A stretch of 64,000 bases of DNA from Kofleriaceae bacterium (GCA_018057825.1 JAGPCY010000009.1:172437-236436); one strand, 5' to 3'. Positions 43,816-56,283 are shown, counted from the first letter of the stretch. The notes: a model not told the origin generated them from the letters alone. Numbers and translations: made by a program.

Positions 43816-45719
43816 TCCGCGCCGATCTGCTGGCGCTCACGCCGGAGGCGCTGGCCCGTCTGGCCAACGTCGGCCTGGTCAAGCGCGCGCAGAAGGAGGT
43901 GCTCGCGGGCGTCGTGACGGCGTTGACCGTCGAGCCCGACGGCACGGTGCTGGCCGTGAGCAAGGACGGCGCGACCACCCGGCTTCCGGTCAACGCGCCG
44001 CTGGGCGCCGCGCCGTGCACCTGCGGCGCGATCGCGGTGTGTCGGCACCGGCTGGCCGCGGTCCTGGCCTACCAGCAGGAGCACGGCGCCGCCGCGGTCC
44101 CGCCCACGCCCTGGGATCCCGGCGCGTTCACCGACGCGGAGATCGCGGCGACCTGTGGCGCCGGGGTCGCGATCGCCGATCGGCTCGCCGCCGCCGGGGT
44201 GACGATCGCGATCGAGGCTGGCGCCGCGCCGGTGGCCCGGCTGCCGATGGCGACCGTGATGTTCCTGGTGCCCGGCTCGCTGGCCTTCGCCAAGTGCGAT
44301 TGCAGCAAGGGCGCCGGGTGTGAGCACGTCGCGCTGGCGGTGCGCGGGTTCCGCCAGCGCCCCGACGGCGGGCTCGCGGTGTTCGGCGGCGGGGGCGGCG
44401 CGGCGACCGCCGCTGGGGCGAGCGCCCGGGCCGCGGTCGAGCAGTGGGCCACGCAGATCTGTCAGTTCGGCGTGGCCGCCCCTGGCGCCGCCGAGCGGAC
44501 CCAGGCCTTGCGCGCGCTCGCGGTCCGCGAGCGCTGGGCGTGGATCGCCGACGCCTGCGAGGACTACGAGCGCGCGGTCGATCGGCTGACCGCGGCCAAG
44601 GCCAGCTTCCGGACTGCGTCGCTGACCGCGCTGGTTGGCGAGCTCGTGGTCCGGGCCCGGGCGGCGGCGGCCGACGCGCCCGAGCTGCGCCCGGCCTGGG
44701 TGCTGGGCAGCGACGCGCCGGCCGACGTCGCGATGGAGAAGGTGCGGCTGGTGGCGCTGGGCTGTCGCCTGGTCGCGGACGACGACCGCCGGCTGGCGTC
44801 GTTGTACTTCGTCGATCCCGACACCGCGACCGTGCTGGTCCTGGCCAAGACCTGGGCCGGTGAGCGGCGCCACGGCGCCGACCTCGGTAAGCTGTTCGCG
44901 TCGAGCCGGATGTCGATCGCCGAGCTCGTGCAGGGCGAGCTGGTGACCCGGGCGGCGCGCCGCAAGGCCAACGGCGCCCTCGACCTCGCGGCGTCCCGCA
45001 GCATGCAAGCGACGTTGCTTCCCGCCGGCGGCGGCTGGGACGCCTTGCCCGAGCCGATCCTGGTGCGCGACCTGCGGGCCCACGCGCGTCGGCTCGCGGC
45101 CGCGCCGCCGGCGGTGGTCGCGCCACGCCTGGTCGGTCACGGCGTCGCGGTGGTGGCGATCGCGCGGGTCGAGCAGGTCGCGGTCAGCGCTGATCGCCTC
45201 GAGCTGACGGCGGTGGTGCGCGACGCCGTCGACAACGCGCTGACCCTGCGCTGCGACTTCGAGGCGGTCTGCCCGGGAGCGGTCGACGCGCTGGCCCACG
45301 CGCTCGCCGCTGGACCGCGGTTCGTCTCCGGCGTGCTCGAGGCTCGCGCCGACGGGTGGCACATGCGGCCCCTGGCGATCGTCACGACGCGCCTGCTGGT
45401 CCTCGATGTGGCGCCGACCAAGGGGCCCGCGCCGCCGGTCGTCGACGCCCCGGCGCCGGTCGCCGCCGCCGGCGGGCATCCGCTCGGGCCGGTCCACCGC
45501 GCCTGGCACGACTTCCTCGACGCCGCGCTGCTCCAGGGCCTGCGCGCCGCCGCGCCGCTGGCGGCGCGCGCGGCGGTCGCGGCCTCGACCCTGGCGTTGC
45601 CGCGCCTGGCGCCGCTGCTCACCGCGGCCGGCGCCGGGGACCTCGCCGCGACGCTCGACCTGTTCGCGCTGGCCGCGCTGGCGCCCCACGCCGAGCTGGT
45701 CCGCCTCGCCGACGGGTGA
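43812..45719 (+). CDS. Double SWIM zinc-finger protein (YehQ-like), 635 aa
   Basis: GTG 43812 overlaps the VWA stop, giving 635 residues. Two CxCxnCxH SWIM motifs are present: CTCGAIAVCRH (C69, C71, C77, H79) and CDCSKGAGCEH (C162, C164, C170, H172). SWIM fingers bind zinc and contact DNA or protein. The rest (about 200-635) is Ala-rich and mostly helical, without a known domain. In E. coli the yehQ product has one such region. As last gene of the operon it would be the adaptor or target-recognition part. Confidence 0.87.
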   Translation: MIRADLLALTPEALARLANVGLVKRAQKEVLAGVVTALTVEPDGTVLAVSKDGATTRLPVNAPLGAAPCTCGAIAVCRHRLAAVLAYQQEHGAAAVPPTPWDPGAFTDAEIAATCGAGVAIADRLAAAGVTIAIEAGAAPVARLPMATVMFLVPGSLAFAKCDCSKGAGCEHVALAVRGFRQRPDGGLAVFGGGGGAATAAGASARAAVEQWATQICQFGVAAPGAAERTQALRALAVRERWAWIADACEDYERAVDRLTAAKASFRTASLTALVGELVVRARAAAADAPELRPAWVLGSDAPADVAMEKVRLVALGCRLVADDDRRLASLYFVDPDTATVLVLAKTWAGERRHGADLGKLFASSRMSIAELVQGELVTRAARRKANGALDLAASRSMQATLLPAGGGWDALPEPILVRDLRAHARRLAAAPPAVVAPRLVGHGVAVVAIARVEQVAVSADRLELTAVVRDAVDNALTLRCDFEAVCPGAVDALAHALAAGPRFVSGVLEARADGWHMRPLAIVTTRLLVLDVAPTKGPAPPVVDAPAPVAAAGGHPLGPVHRAWHDFLDAALLQGLRAAAPLAARAAVAASTLALPRLAPLLTAAGAGDLAATLDLFALAALAPHAELVRLADG

Positions 45720-45764
45720 GCGGTGGCGCGGCCAGGCCGCCGGCGGGCGTGGCATGATCGCGCG

Positions 45765-47183
45765 ATGCGCCGATGGTTGCCGCTCGTGATGCTCGGCCTG
45801 GTGGCCTGTTCGAGCGCGGCGCCGCGCAGCCCGGCCGCGAGCTCCCCGTCGACGGCGGCGTCGACGGCGGAGGTCCTCGCGCGGATCCGCACGACGCCGC
45901 TGGCCGAGCTGGCCGGCGCCGCAGGTGACCTCGAGGTGGCTGCGGCCGAGGTCGAGCAGGTGACGGCCGCGCTGTGGGCTCGCTACCGCGCCGAGGTCGC
46001 GGCCGACCCAGCGCGGCGCGCGGCCCGGGCGCAGCAGGCGTTGACTCACGGCGACGTGGTCCTGCGCTACCGCGAGGAGACGATCGGCGCGCGGCCGCCC
46101 GAGGGCTACCCGCTGTACCTCGCGCTCCACGGCGGCGGCGGCGCGCCGCCGGCGCTCAACGACGATCAGTGGGCGCAGATGCAGCGCTACTACCGGGCCA
46201 GCGTCGACGCCGGGGTCTACCTCGCGCCGCGCGGCGTCAGCGACACCTGGGACCTGCACTTCCGCCCGGCGTCGTATGCGCTCTACGACCGGTTGATCGA
46301 GGACGCGCTGGTGTTCGCCGACGTCGATCCCGACCGCGTCTACCTGCTCGGCTACTCGGCCGGTGGCGATGGCGTGTATCAGCTCGCGCCGCGCCTGACC
46401 TCACGGCTGGCGGCCGCGAGCATGTCGGCCGGTCATCCCAACGGCGTCGGGCTCGACAACCTGTACCACCTGCCGCTGGCGATCACGGTCGGCGAACTCG
46501 ACGACGCCTACCAGCGGAATACGGTCGCCGCCGAGTACTGCGGGCGCCTCGCCGCCCTGGCCGCCGCGCACCCTGGCGGCTACCGCGGCGCGTGCTTCGT
46601 CCACCTCGATCGGCCGCATAACGTCCCCGACAACGACCCGCGTGCCACCACGTATCGGGTGCTGGCTGAGCCGGCGGCCTGGCTGGCGCGCGGCGACCGC
46701 GCGTCGCGCGCGGTCGATACCAACGCGGTGCGCTGGCTGCGCACGCACCGGCGGAGCCGCCGCGCGGCGACGCTGCGCTGGGACCTGGCGACCCGCGCGC
46801 CTGTCGAGCGCGTCGTCAACGCGGTCGCCGGCGACCTGGCCCTCCTGGCACCGTCCCAGACCTTCGACTGGCTCGCGGTCGAGGGCGACGCGCCGACCAC
46901 CGGGGTGATCGAGGCCCACCTCGACCGCGACGCCAACGCGATCGCGATCACCGGCGCGCCGCCGACCTTGCGCGTGCGCCTGGGCCCCGACCTGGTCGAC
47001 CTCGAGCGCGAGCTGCGGCTGATCATCGACGGCGAGCCGGTGGTCGTGACGGCGCGGCCTCACCTGGCGACCCTTGCCCGCACGCTGCTCGAGCGCGGCG
47101 ACCCCCGCCTGGCCTTTCCGGTCGACCTGCGCCTCCGCCGCGTCGACGGCGGGTGGCAGATCTTGTTCACGCCCGAGGCCTAA
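45765..47183 (+). CDS. Alpha/beta-hydrolase-type esterase lipoprotein, 472 aa
   Basis: The ATG at 45765 gives a lipoprotein signal (RRWLPLVMLGLVACSS; Cys at about 13). The N-terminal third is helical; then a hydrolase core appears with ALHGGGGAPPAL (oxyanion hole) and LLGYSAGGDGVYQLAP (nucleophile Ser in G-x-S-x-G), followed by LPLAITVGELDDAYQ and a candidate His in FVHLDRPHNVPDN. It resembles PHB-depolymerase-like esterases of the secreted type. The C-terminal 130 residues are a separate beta-rich region. The substrate is unknown. Confidence 0.78.
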   Translation: MRRWLPLVMLGLVACSSAAPRSPAASSPSTAASTAEVLARIRTTPLAELAGAAGDLEVAAAEVEQVTAALWARYRAEVAADPARRAARAQQALTHGDVVLRYREETIGARPPEGYPLYLALHGGGGAPPALNDDQWAQMQRYYRASVDAGVYLAPRGVSDTWDLHFRPASYALYDRLIEDALVFADVDPDRVYLLGYSAGGDGVYQLAPRLTSRLAAASMSAGHPNGVGLDNLYHLPLAITVGELDDAYQRNTVAAEYCGRLAALAAAHPGGYRGACFVHLDRPHNVPDNDPRATTYRVLAEPAAWLARGDRASRAVDTNAVRWLRTHRRSRRAATLRWDLATRAPVERVVNAVAGDLALLAPSQTFDWLAVEGDAPTTGVIEAHLDRDANAIAITGAPPTLRVRLGPDLVDLERELRLIIDGEPVVVTARPHLATLARTLLERGDPRLAFPVDLRLRRVDGGWQILFTPEA

Positions 47184-47193
47184 CCTGCCGACC

Positions 47194-48153
47194 ATGAGCC
47201 GGGTCGGAGCCGACATGACGCCTTCGGTCGCACGCTGCGTGCTCGCGATGACCTCGATGGTGAGCCTCGCGCTCGGCTGCGGCGGTGGCGGAGGGGCCGG
47301 CGTCGACGCGCCCGGACTTGACGCGCCGTGCGCCGCGGCGGAGCCGGTGCGCGACGTGCCGTACCAGGCGCTGCCGGGCGTGGCGCCGGCGCTCCAGGCC
47401 CTGGACCTGTACCCGCCGTGCGCCAGTGGCGCCGCGCCGGTGGTGATCTGGGTCCACGGCGGGGCCTGGGCGGTCGGCGACAAGGCCAACGGCATGACCG
47501 ACAAGATCGCGCTCTTCAACCAGGCCGGCTACCTCCTGGTGAGCGTCAACTACCGTCTGTCGCCCGACGACGATCGCCTCGAGCCCGGGCGCGTGCGTCA
47601 CCCCGATCACGTCGAGGATGTCGCCGCCGCGATCGCCTGGGTCGCCGACCACGCCGCCAGCTACGGCGGCGATCGGTCCCGGCTGGCAATCCTCGGCCAC
47701 AGCGCCGGGGCTCACCTGGTGGCGCTGGTCGCCACCGACGGCCAGTACCTCGCGGTCCATGGTCGGTCGCCGGCGCTGCTCCGCGCGGTCGGGTCCTTCG
47801 ACACCGAGGCCTACGACATCCCGCGGACGATGGCGACCGCAGCGCCCCGCCAGGCGACGATCCTCGAGAACGCGTTCGGCGACGATCCCGGGGTGTGGCG
47901 TCAGGCCTCGCCGCATCACCAGCTCGTCGACGGTCGACCGGCGCCGCCGTTCCTGCTCGTGCGCCGCGGCGACGCCGAGCGGGCGGCGACCGAGCAGGCC
48001 TTCCACGATCGCCTGCTCGCGGTCGGCGGCGACAGCACGATCATCGACGCGTCGTCGTTGACCCACGAGGAGGTCAACGACCACATCGGCGCGCCGGGCG
48101 ACGCGGTCATGACCGCGCCGATCCTGACCTTCCTCGCCGCCCACCTGGAGTGA
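47194..48153 (+). CDS. Alpha/beta-hydrolase (esterase/lipase HSL-type) lipoprotein
   Basis: The ATG at 47194 gives 319 residues with a signal (VLAMTSMVSLALGC, then a Gly-rich linker). The HSL-like oxyanion motif VIWVHGGAWAVGD, the nucleophile elbow LAILGHSAGAHLVAL and the C-terminal THEEVNDHIG (catalytic His) are visible. The acid is probably in PPFLLVRRGDAE. Such enzymes hydrolyse short acyl esters. It begins 10 bp after the previous hydrolase, so the two are likely one operon. Confidence 0.85.
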   Translation: MSRVGADMTPSVARCVLAMTSMVSLALGCGGGGGAGVDAPGLDAPCAAAEPVRDVPYQALPGVAPALQALDLYPPCASGAAPVVIWVHGGAWAVGDKANGMTDKIALFNQAGYLLVSVNYRLSPDDDRLEPGRVRHPDHVEDVAAAIAWVADHAASYGGDRSRLAILGHSAGAHLVALVATDGQYLAVHGRSPALLRAVGSFDTEAYDIPRTMATAAPRQATILENAFGDDPGVWRQASPHHQLVDGRPAPPFLLVRRGDAERAATEQAFHDRLLAVGGDSTIIDASSLTHEEVNDHIGAPGDAVMTAPILTFLAAHLE

Positions 48154-48168
48154 CGGCGGCCGACGTGG

Positions 48169-50385
<2,217 letters not shown>

Positions 50386-50437
50386 TCAGTGTGGGGTGCG
50401 CCGAGTGACATGTCCAAGTCATCGTCGAGATGCCAGC

Positions 50438-50454
50438 GATAAGTAGGGCTTATC
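50438..50454. promoter_or_regulatory. Inverted repeat upstream of katG (possible Fur/PerR-type operator)
   Basis: GATAAG-taggg-CTTATC is a perfect 6-bp inverted repeat with a five-base spacer, 17 bp in all. It lies about 90 bp upstream of the katG ATG (50346, minus strand) and about 90 bp upstream of the divergent VWA gene. It is locally AT-rich compared with the surroundings and has the size and GATAA half-site of a Fur-family box, though not its consensus. Confidence 0.45.
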
Positions 50455-50546
50455 AGGGGGGCCTGCGACAGGGGCGACCGCGGCCGGTCGCGGCGAAGTC
50501 AGCGGCGGTGACCCACCCGCTCGCGGCGTCGCGCGTGGGAGGGAGG

Positions 50547-52616
50547 ATGTGGAAGCCCGAGCCGATCCGTCGTCCCCATCCGTTCCGACAACCTGGCCGC
50601 GCTGGGCGGGTCGCCCTGGCGGCCCTGGCCCTGGCGGCTGGCACGCTCGCGCCACGCGGAGGCCCGCCCACGGTCGAGGCCCAGGCCGCCACTGGTTCGA
50701 TCGCCGGGGTCGTGCGCGACCGCGACACCGGCGAGGTGCTCGCCGGCGCGACCGTGGTGATCACCGACGCGGCCGGCACGATCGCACCCGAGATCACCGA
50801 TGAGCACGGCCGCTACCGCGTGGATGGGCTCCGGCCCGGGCGCTACCGCGTGACCGTCTTCTACGGTGACGTTCAGGTCGAGCGGGGCGAGGTCATCGTG
50901 ACCGCGGGTCGGGTGACCAAGGTCGCGGTGTCGGTCAAGGCAGTCAGCTCCGAGGTCATCACGATCACCGCGTCGGCGCCGACCATCGATCCGACCACGA
51001 CCACGACCGGCGTCACCCTGACCGCGGACTACACCAAGAACCCTCCGGTCGGGCGCACCTTCGGCGCGGCCCTCGGGGCGGCGGCCGGTACGCAGGGCGA
51101 CAGCCTTGGTGTGAGCTTCTCCGGCGCGACCTCGGCGCAGTCGACCTACGTCGCCCAAGGGATCAACACGCCGAGCGGCGCCCCCGGCGCCGACGTCGCG
51201 CACCACACCGAGGCCTACGCCCGCCTGCGCGACAACCCGTTTCACCACGTCGCGCTCGCGCCGCGCTCGACGTTCTCGATCGACGTCGACACCGCGTCGT
51301 ACGCCAACCTGCGACGGTTCGTCCGCGAGGCCACGCCGATCCCGGCCGACGCCATCCGCACCGAGGAGCTCATCAACTACTTCCGCTACCGCGACCCCGA
51401 GCCGACCGGCCCCACGCCGTTCGCGGTGACCACCGAGCTCGCGGCCAGCCCGTGGCATCCCGGCTTCCAGCTCCTGCGGGTCGCCCTGCGCACGCGGCCG
51501 ATCGTCAAGGACCAGGTGCTGCCGCGCAACCTGGTGTTCCTCCTCGATGTGTCCGGCTCGATGGAGAGCCCCGAGAAGCTGCCGCTGCTCGTGCAGTCGA
51601 TGGGCCTCCTGGTCGACAACCTCCGGCCGCAGGATCAGGTCGCGATCGTGGTCTACGCCGGCGCCGAGGGCGTGGCGCTTCCGACCACCTCGGGCGCCGA
51701 CAAGGCGGCGATCCGCGCGGCGCTCGCCAACCTCGCGGCCGGCGGCTCGACCAACGGCGGCGCCGGCATCACCCGGGCCTATGCGCTGGCGCGGGCGTCG
51801 TTCCTCACCGGCGGCGTCAACCGCGTCATCCTGTGCACCGACGGCGACTTCAACGTCGGCACGACCAGCGAGGGCGAGCTGACCCGCCTGATCGAGGACG
51901 AGCGCAAGCACGGCGTCTACCTGAGCGTGCTCGGCTTCGGCATGGGCAACCTCAAGGACTCGACCCTCGAGGCCCTGGCCCGGGACGGCAACGGCAACTA
52001 CGCGTACATCGACTCGCTGGCCGAGGCCCGCAAGGTGCTGATCGCCGAAGGTGGCGCGACCTTGGTGACGGTGGCCGACGACGTCAAGCTGCAGGTCGAG
52101 TTCAACCCGGCTCAGGTCGCGGGCTACCGGTTGATCGGCTACGAGGATCGCCTCCTGGCCGACCGCGACTTCGCGGACGACGCCAAGGACGCCGGCGAGC
52201 TCGGCGCTGGACACTCGGTGACCGCGCTCTACGAGCTGGTACCGGTGGGCGCGACCGTGCCCGGGCCGGCCGTCGAGCCGCTCACCTATCAGACGCCCGC
52301 GGCCGCGACCGGCTCGCGCGAGCTCTTGACGATCAACGTTCGCTACAAGCGACCGGGCGCCAAGACCTCGACCTTGTCGCGCCACGCGGTGGCCGGCGCG
52401 CCGCGCGCGCTGTCCGACACCAGCGACGACTTCCGCTGGTCGGCGGCCATGGCCGGCCTGGGCATGCTGCTGCGCGGCGCCCCCGATCGCGGCGCCGTCA
52501 CCTGGGCCGAGGTCGCGGCGCTGGCCAAGGGCGCGGTCGGTCCCGACCCCGAGGGCTATCGCAAGGACGCGCTGGCGGTGATCGCCGGCGCCGAGGCGCT
52601 GGCGCCGAAGCCGTGA
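50547..52616 (+). CDS. VWA protein (YfbK-like) with N-terminal carboxypeptidase-regulatory and TonB-receptor-plug-like region
   Basis: The ATG at 50547 is directly preceded by a GGAGGGAGG and gives 689 residues. A signal sequence (about 17-42) leads into a CarboxypepD_reg-like domain (about 50-125, GSIAGVVRDRDTGEVLAGATVVITD). Residues about 125-225 (ITASAPTIDP, PPVGRTFGAALGAAAG, FSGATSAQSTYVAQGINT) resemble the plug segment of TonB-dependent Oar-like receptors. Then comes the VWA domain (FLLDVSGSMESPEK, about 370-540) and a C-terminal YfbK/DUF3520-type region. The barrel is missing; the N-terminus looks like a receptor start grafted onto a YfbK protein. Confidence 0.82.
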   Translation: MWKPEPIRRPHPFRQPGRAGRVALAALALAAGTLAPRGGPPTVEAQAATGSIAGVVRDRDTGEVLAGATVVITDAAGTIAPEITDEHGRYRVDGLRPGRYRVTVFYGDVQVERGEVIVTAGRVTKVAVSVKAVSSEVITITASAPTIDPTTTTTGVTLTADYTKNPPVGRTFGAALGAAAGTQGDSLGVSFSGATSAQSTYVAQGINTPSGAPGADVAHHTEAYARLRDNPFHHVALAPRSTFSIDVDTASYANLRRFVREATPIPADAIRTEELINYFRYRDPEPTGPTPFAVTTELAASPWHPGFQLLRVALRTRPIVKDQVLPRNLVFLLDVSGSMESPEKLPLLVQSMGLLVDNLRPQDQVAIVVYAGAEGVALPTTSGADKAAIRAALANLAAGGSTNGGAGITRAYALARASFLTGGVNRVILCTDGDFNVGTTSEGELTRLIEDERKHGVYLSVLGFGMGNLKDSTLEALARDGNGNYAYIDSLAEARKVLIAEGGATLVTVADDVKLQVEFNPAQVAGYRLIGYEDRLLADRDFADDAKDAGELGAGHSVTALYELVPVGATVPGPAVEPLTYQTPAAATGSRELLTINVRYKRPGAKTSTLSRHAVAGAPRALSDTSDDFRWSAAMAGLGMLLRGAPDRGAVTWAEVAALAKGAVGPDPEGYRKDALAVIAGAEALAPKP

Positions 52617-52620
52617 CCTG

Positions 52621-52920
52621 TCACTCGGCGGCGGCGGGCGCGTCGCCGCCCTTGCAGCACATCCCGCCCTCGATGCCGTAGGAGATGCGCGCGACCTCGC
52701 TGGTGCCGTCGGGGCACGCGACGTTGCCGTCGCCGATGTCGCCGACCACCTGGTAGCCGAGGCACTCGCACTGCTTGGCGTCGGCCGGGACGCCGCCGGT
52801 GGCCTCGACGCCGCAGGTGTCGCCGGTGGCGACTGGGGCCGGCTGGGCGGCGGGCTTGGCGCCGCCACCGCAGGCGGCGAGGGCGAGGGCGAAGGCGAAG
52901 GCGAGCGAGGAGATGCGCAT
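52621..52920 (-). CDS. Small Cys-rich lipoprotein, 99 aa
   Basis: The ATG at 52920 gives a lipoprotein signal (RISSLAFAFALALAAC). The mature part is Gly/Ala-rich with several Cys (DTCGVEA, QCECLGY, MCCKGG), which suggests a small disulfide-bonded or metal-binding domain. No family is recognised. It converges with the VWA gene, with stops 4 bp apart. A longer frame upstream exists but lacks a better start. Confidence 0.62.
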   Translation of the reverse strand: MRISSLAFAFALALAACGGGAKPAAQPAPVATGDTCGVEATGGVPADAKQCECLGYQVVGDIGDGNVACPDGTSEVARISYGIEGGMCCKGGDAPAAAE

Positions 52921-52973
52921 GGCGCGAGGGTACGGCCCGGGCCCGGCGAAGTCGATCGGCGCGCGCCGTCGTG

Positions 52974-54236
<1,263 letters not shown>

Positions 54237-54364
54237 GGGAGCTGGCCATTGTTCGCATACCGCCGACCTTTACAAGCTGGCGTCGCCCCCCTAATCTCGG
54301 GGAGCCAATCGGGAGGTGGACCGGTCGCGCAGGTCGTCGATGCGCCGATTCGTCGATCGCCGGG

Positions 54365-55471
54365 TCAGGAGCTCGCGGTCGTCGCCGCAGCGTCGCGGCG
54401 GAGCACCAGGTGGAACAGGCCCGGCGTCCGCCCGGCGACGATCTGGTGTCCGGTCCACGGACGACCGAGCTGGCCGGCCAGGCGCTCGAGGGCCGCGGCG
54501 TCGAGGCGGCGGTCGGGCCGCGTGACGACGACGTCGAGGCGGCCGTCGGGCAGAGGTGCCATCGACAGCCGCAGCCCTTCGGCGGTGGTGGTCGCGCGCC
54601 CGGCGGCGATCGCGGCGGCGACCTCCTCGACGTGGTGGGCGCCGGCCAGCCACAGGCCGGGCGCGAGATCGCGCCGGCGGGCCACCGCGAGCGCGGCGGT
54701 GGCGACGGCGAGGACGGCGGCGGTCGCGAGGGTCCACCAGCGCGGGTGATAGACCGCGGCCAGCGACGACGTGACGAGCGCGGTCCACTGCGCCTCGGTG
54801 ACGCCGAGGCCCCGCGGCCGCAACGGATCGCCGCGGCCGAACTCGACGACGAACCGGCACAGCCCGTAGCCGCACAAGTACAGACACGCGCCGAGCCCGG
54901 CGGGCGCGCCGGTGAGCACCGCGGCGGTGCCGGCGCTCGCCCACGCCGCCGAGGCGCCGCCGTCGAGGAGCTGGAGCGGCACCAGGGGCACGTCGACCCA
55001 GCGCGCCGGGAAGCCCGCGGCGGCGTGGACCTCGCGGTAGCGGATGCCGCGACGCGCGACCCGGCCGTGGCAACACGCGACGCGGAAGCAGCCCAGGCGC
55101 CCGAAGGTCAGGCCCAGCCCCATGCCGAGGGTGGCGACGTCGATCGCGGCGCCGACCGGACCGCCGGCGATCGCGGCGGCGAGCGCGGTCGCGCCGACCG
55201 CGGCCAGGGTCTGTTCGTAGTAGACGAGGCGCTCGACGCCGTACGCGATCTGCGCGACCTTGATCGAGACCAGCATCGCCATCGGCGGCACGATCGTCAC
55301 GATCAGCCGCAGCGCGAGGTCGAGCGCGAGGTGGCGCGCCAGCGCGATCGCCAGGATCACGCCGGCCAGGTAGCCGATGAAGCCGCACACGAAGTACGCG
55401 CCCCATCGCCGCGGACCGACGGTCGGCTCGGCGCAGCGGGCCAGCGCGAGCTCGGCGCGCGACGGGCTCAT
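54365..55471 (-). CDS. Prolipoprotein diacylglyceryl transferase-like membrane protein
   Basis: The ATG at 55471 overlaps the SDR stop by 4 bp and gives 368 residues with about seven membrane helices. The core segment GLTFGRLGCFRVACCHGRV corresponds to the Lgt 'GR-x-G-x-F' region, and FVVEFGRGD matches the second Lgt signature. Compared with true Lgt, the Asn of the catalytic loop is replaced by Cys-Cys-His. It is probably a paralogue acting on another lipid or lipoprotein-like substrate. The C-terminal 110 residues are a soluble extension. Confidence 0.75.
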   Translation of the reverse strand: MSPSRAELALARCAEPTVGPRRWGAYFVCGFIGYLAGVILAIALARHLALDLALRLIVTIVPPMAMLVSIKVAQIAYGVERLVYYEQTLAAVGATALAAAIAGGPVGAAIDVATLGMGLGLTFGRLGCFRVACCHGRVARRGIRYREVHAAAGFPARWVDVPLVPLQLLDGGASAAWASAGTAAVLTGAPAGLGACLYLCGYGLCRFVVEFGRGDPLRPRGLGVTEAQWTALVTSSLAAVYHPRWWTLATAAVLAVATAALAVARRRDLAPGLWLAGAHHVEEVAAAIAAGRATTTAEGLRLSMAPLPDGRLDVVVTRPDRRLDAAALERLAGQLGRPWTGHQIVAGRTPGLFHLVLRRDAAATTASS

Positions 55472-56274
55472 CGGCCGGTGACCCGGCGCATGATCCGCCC
55501 GGCGGTGCGAGCGGCGACGGCGCGCGGCACCGCGCGGGTGGCGACCGCGGCGAGGCGGTTGGTGGCGCCGGGGATGACCAGCGTACGACGGCCGAGGCCG
55601 GCCAGGGCCGCGGTGACCACCGGGCCGACCGCCATCAGCTTGCCGGGGACCTTGGTCGGATCGACGCCGCTGTTCATCGGACCCTCGGTGTCGGTGCCGC
55701 CGGGACACAGGGTCAAGACGTCGACGCCGTCGGCGGCCAGCTCGATCGCCAGCGCCTCACCGAGCAGCAGATCGAAGGCCTTGGTCGCGCCGTAGACCGC
55801 GCTCCACGGCAGGCCCTGGAACGCACCGGTCGACGACACGATCACCAGGCCGCCGCGGCCGCGGCTCGCCAGGCGCGGACCGAGCGCCCGCGTCAACGCC
55901 ACCGGAGCCTGGCAGTTGACCTCGATCATGCGCCGCTGCTCGGCGGGATCTTGCTCGAGGAACCGACCCTTCCAGCTCGTGCCGGCGTTGCACACCACCA
56001 GCCCGAGATCGAGCTGTCCGACCGCCGCGGCTAGCTCGGTCGCGGCGTCGGCCCGCGCCAGATCGGCGGCCACCACCTGGGTCGCGACCCGGTGTCGGGC
56101 GTGCAGCTCCTCGGCCAGCGCGGTCAGGCGCTCGCGGCGGCGCGCGACCAGCGCGACCGCGAGGCCCGCGGCGGCGAGCTGGCGCGCGAACTCGGCGCCG
56201 ATCCCCGACGACGCGCCGGTGACCAGCGCCCACGGTCCGTAGCGATCGGCGAAGTCCTGGCGCAGCCGGGGCAT
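55468..56274 (-). CDS. Short-chain dehydrogenase/reductase
   Basis: This is a 268-residue protein with complete SDR motifs: the nucleotide-binding TGASSGIGAEFAR (about 20-32), VVCNAGTS, the catalytic Ser in VSSTGAF and YGATKAF (Tyr and Lys). It uses NAD(P)H to reduce or oxidise small carbonyl or alcohol groups in the cytoplasm. It lies in one operon with the Lgt-like gene, which may indicate lipid metabolism. The substrate cannot be read. Confidence 0.9.
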   Translation of the reverse strand: MPRLRQDFADRYGPWALVTGASSGIGAEFARQLAAAGLAVALVARRRERLTALAEELHARHRVATQVVAADLARADAATELAAAVGQLDLGLVVCNAGTSWKGRFLEQDPAEQRRMIEVNCQAPVALTRALGPRLASRGRGGLVIVSSTGAFQGLPWSAVYGATKAFDLLLGEALAIELAADGVDVLTLCPGGTDTEGPMNSGVDPTKVPGKLMAVGPVVTAALAGLGRRTLVIPGATNRLAAVATRAVPRAVAARTAGRIMRRVTGR

Positions 56275-56283
56275 CGCCCGAGG

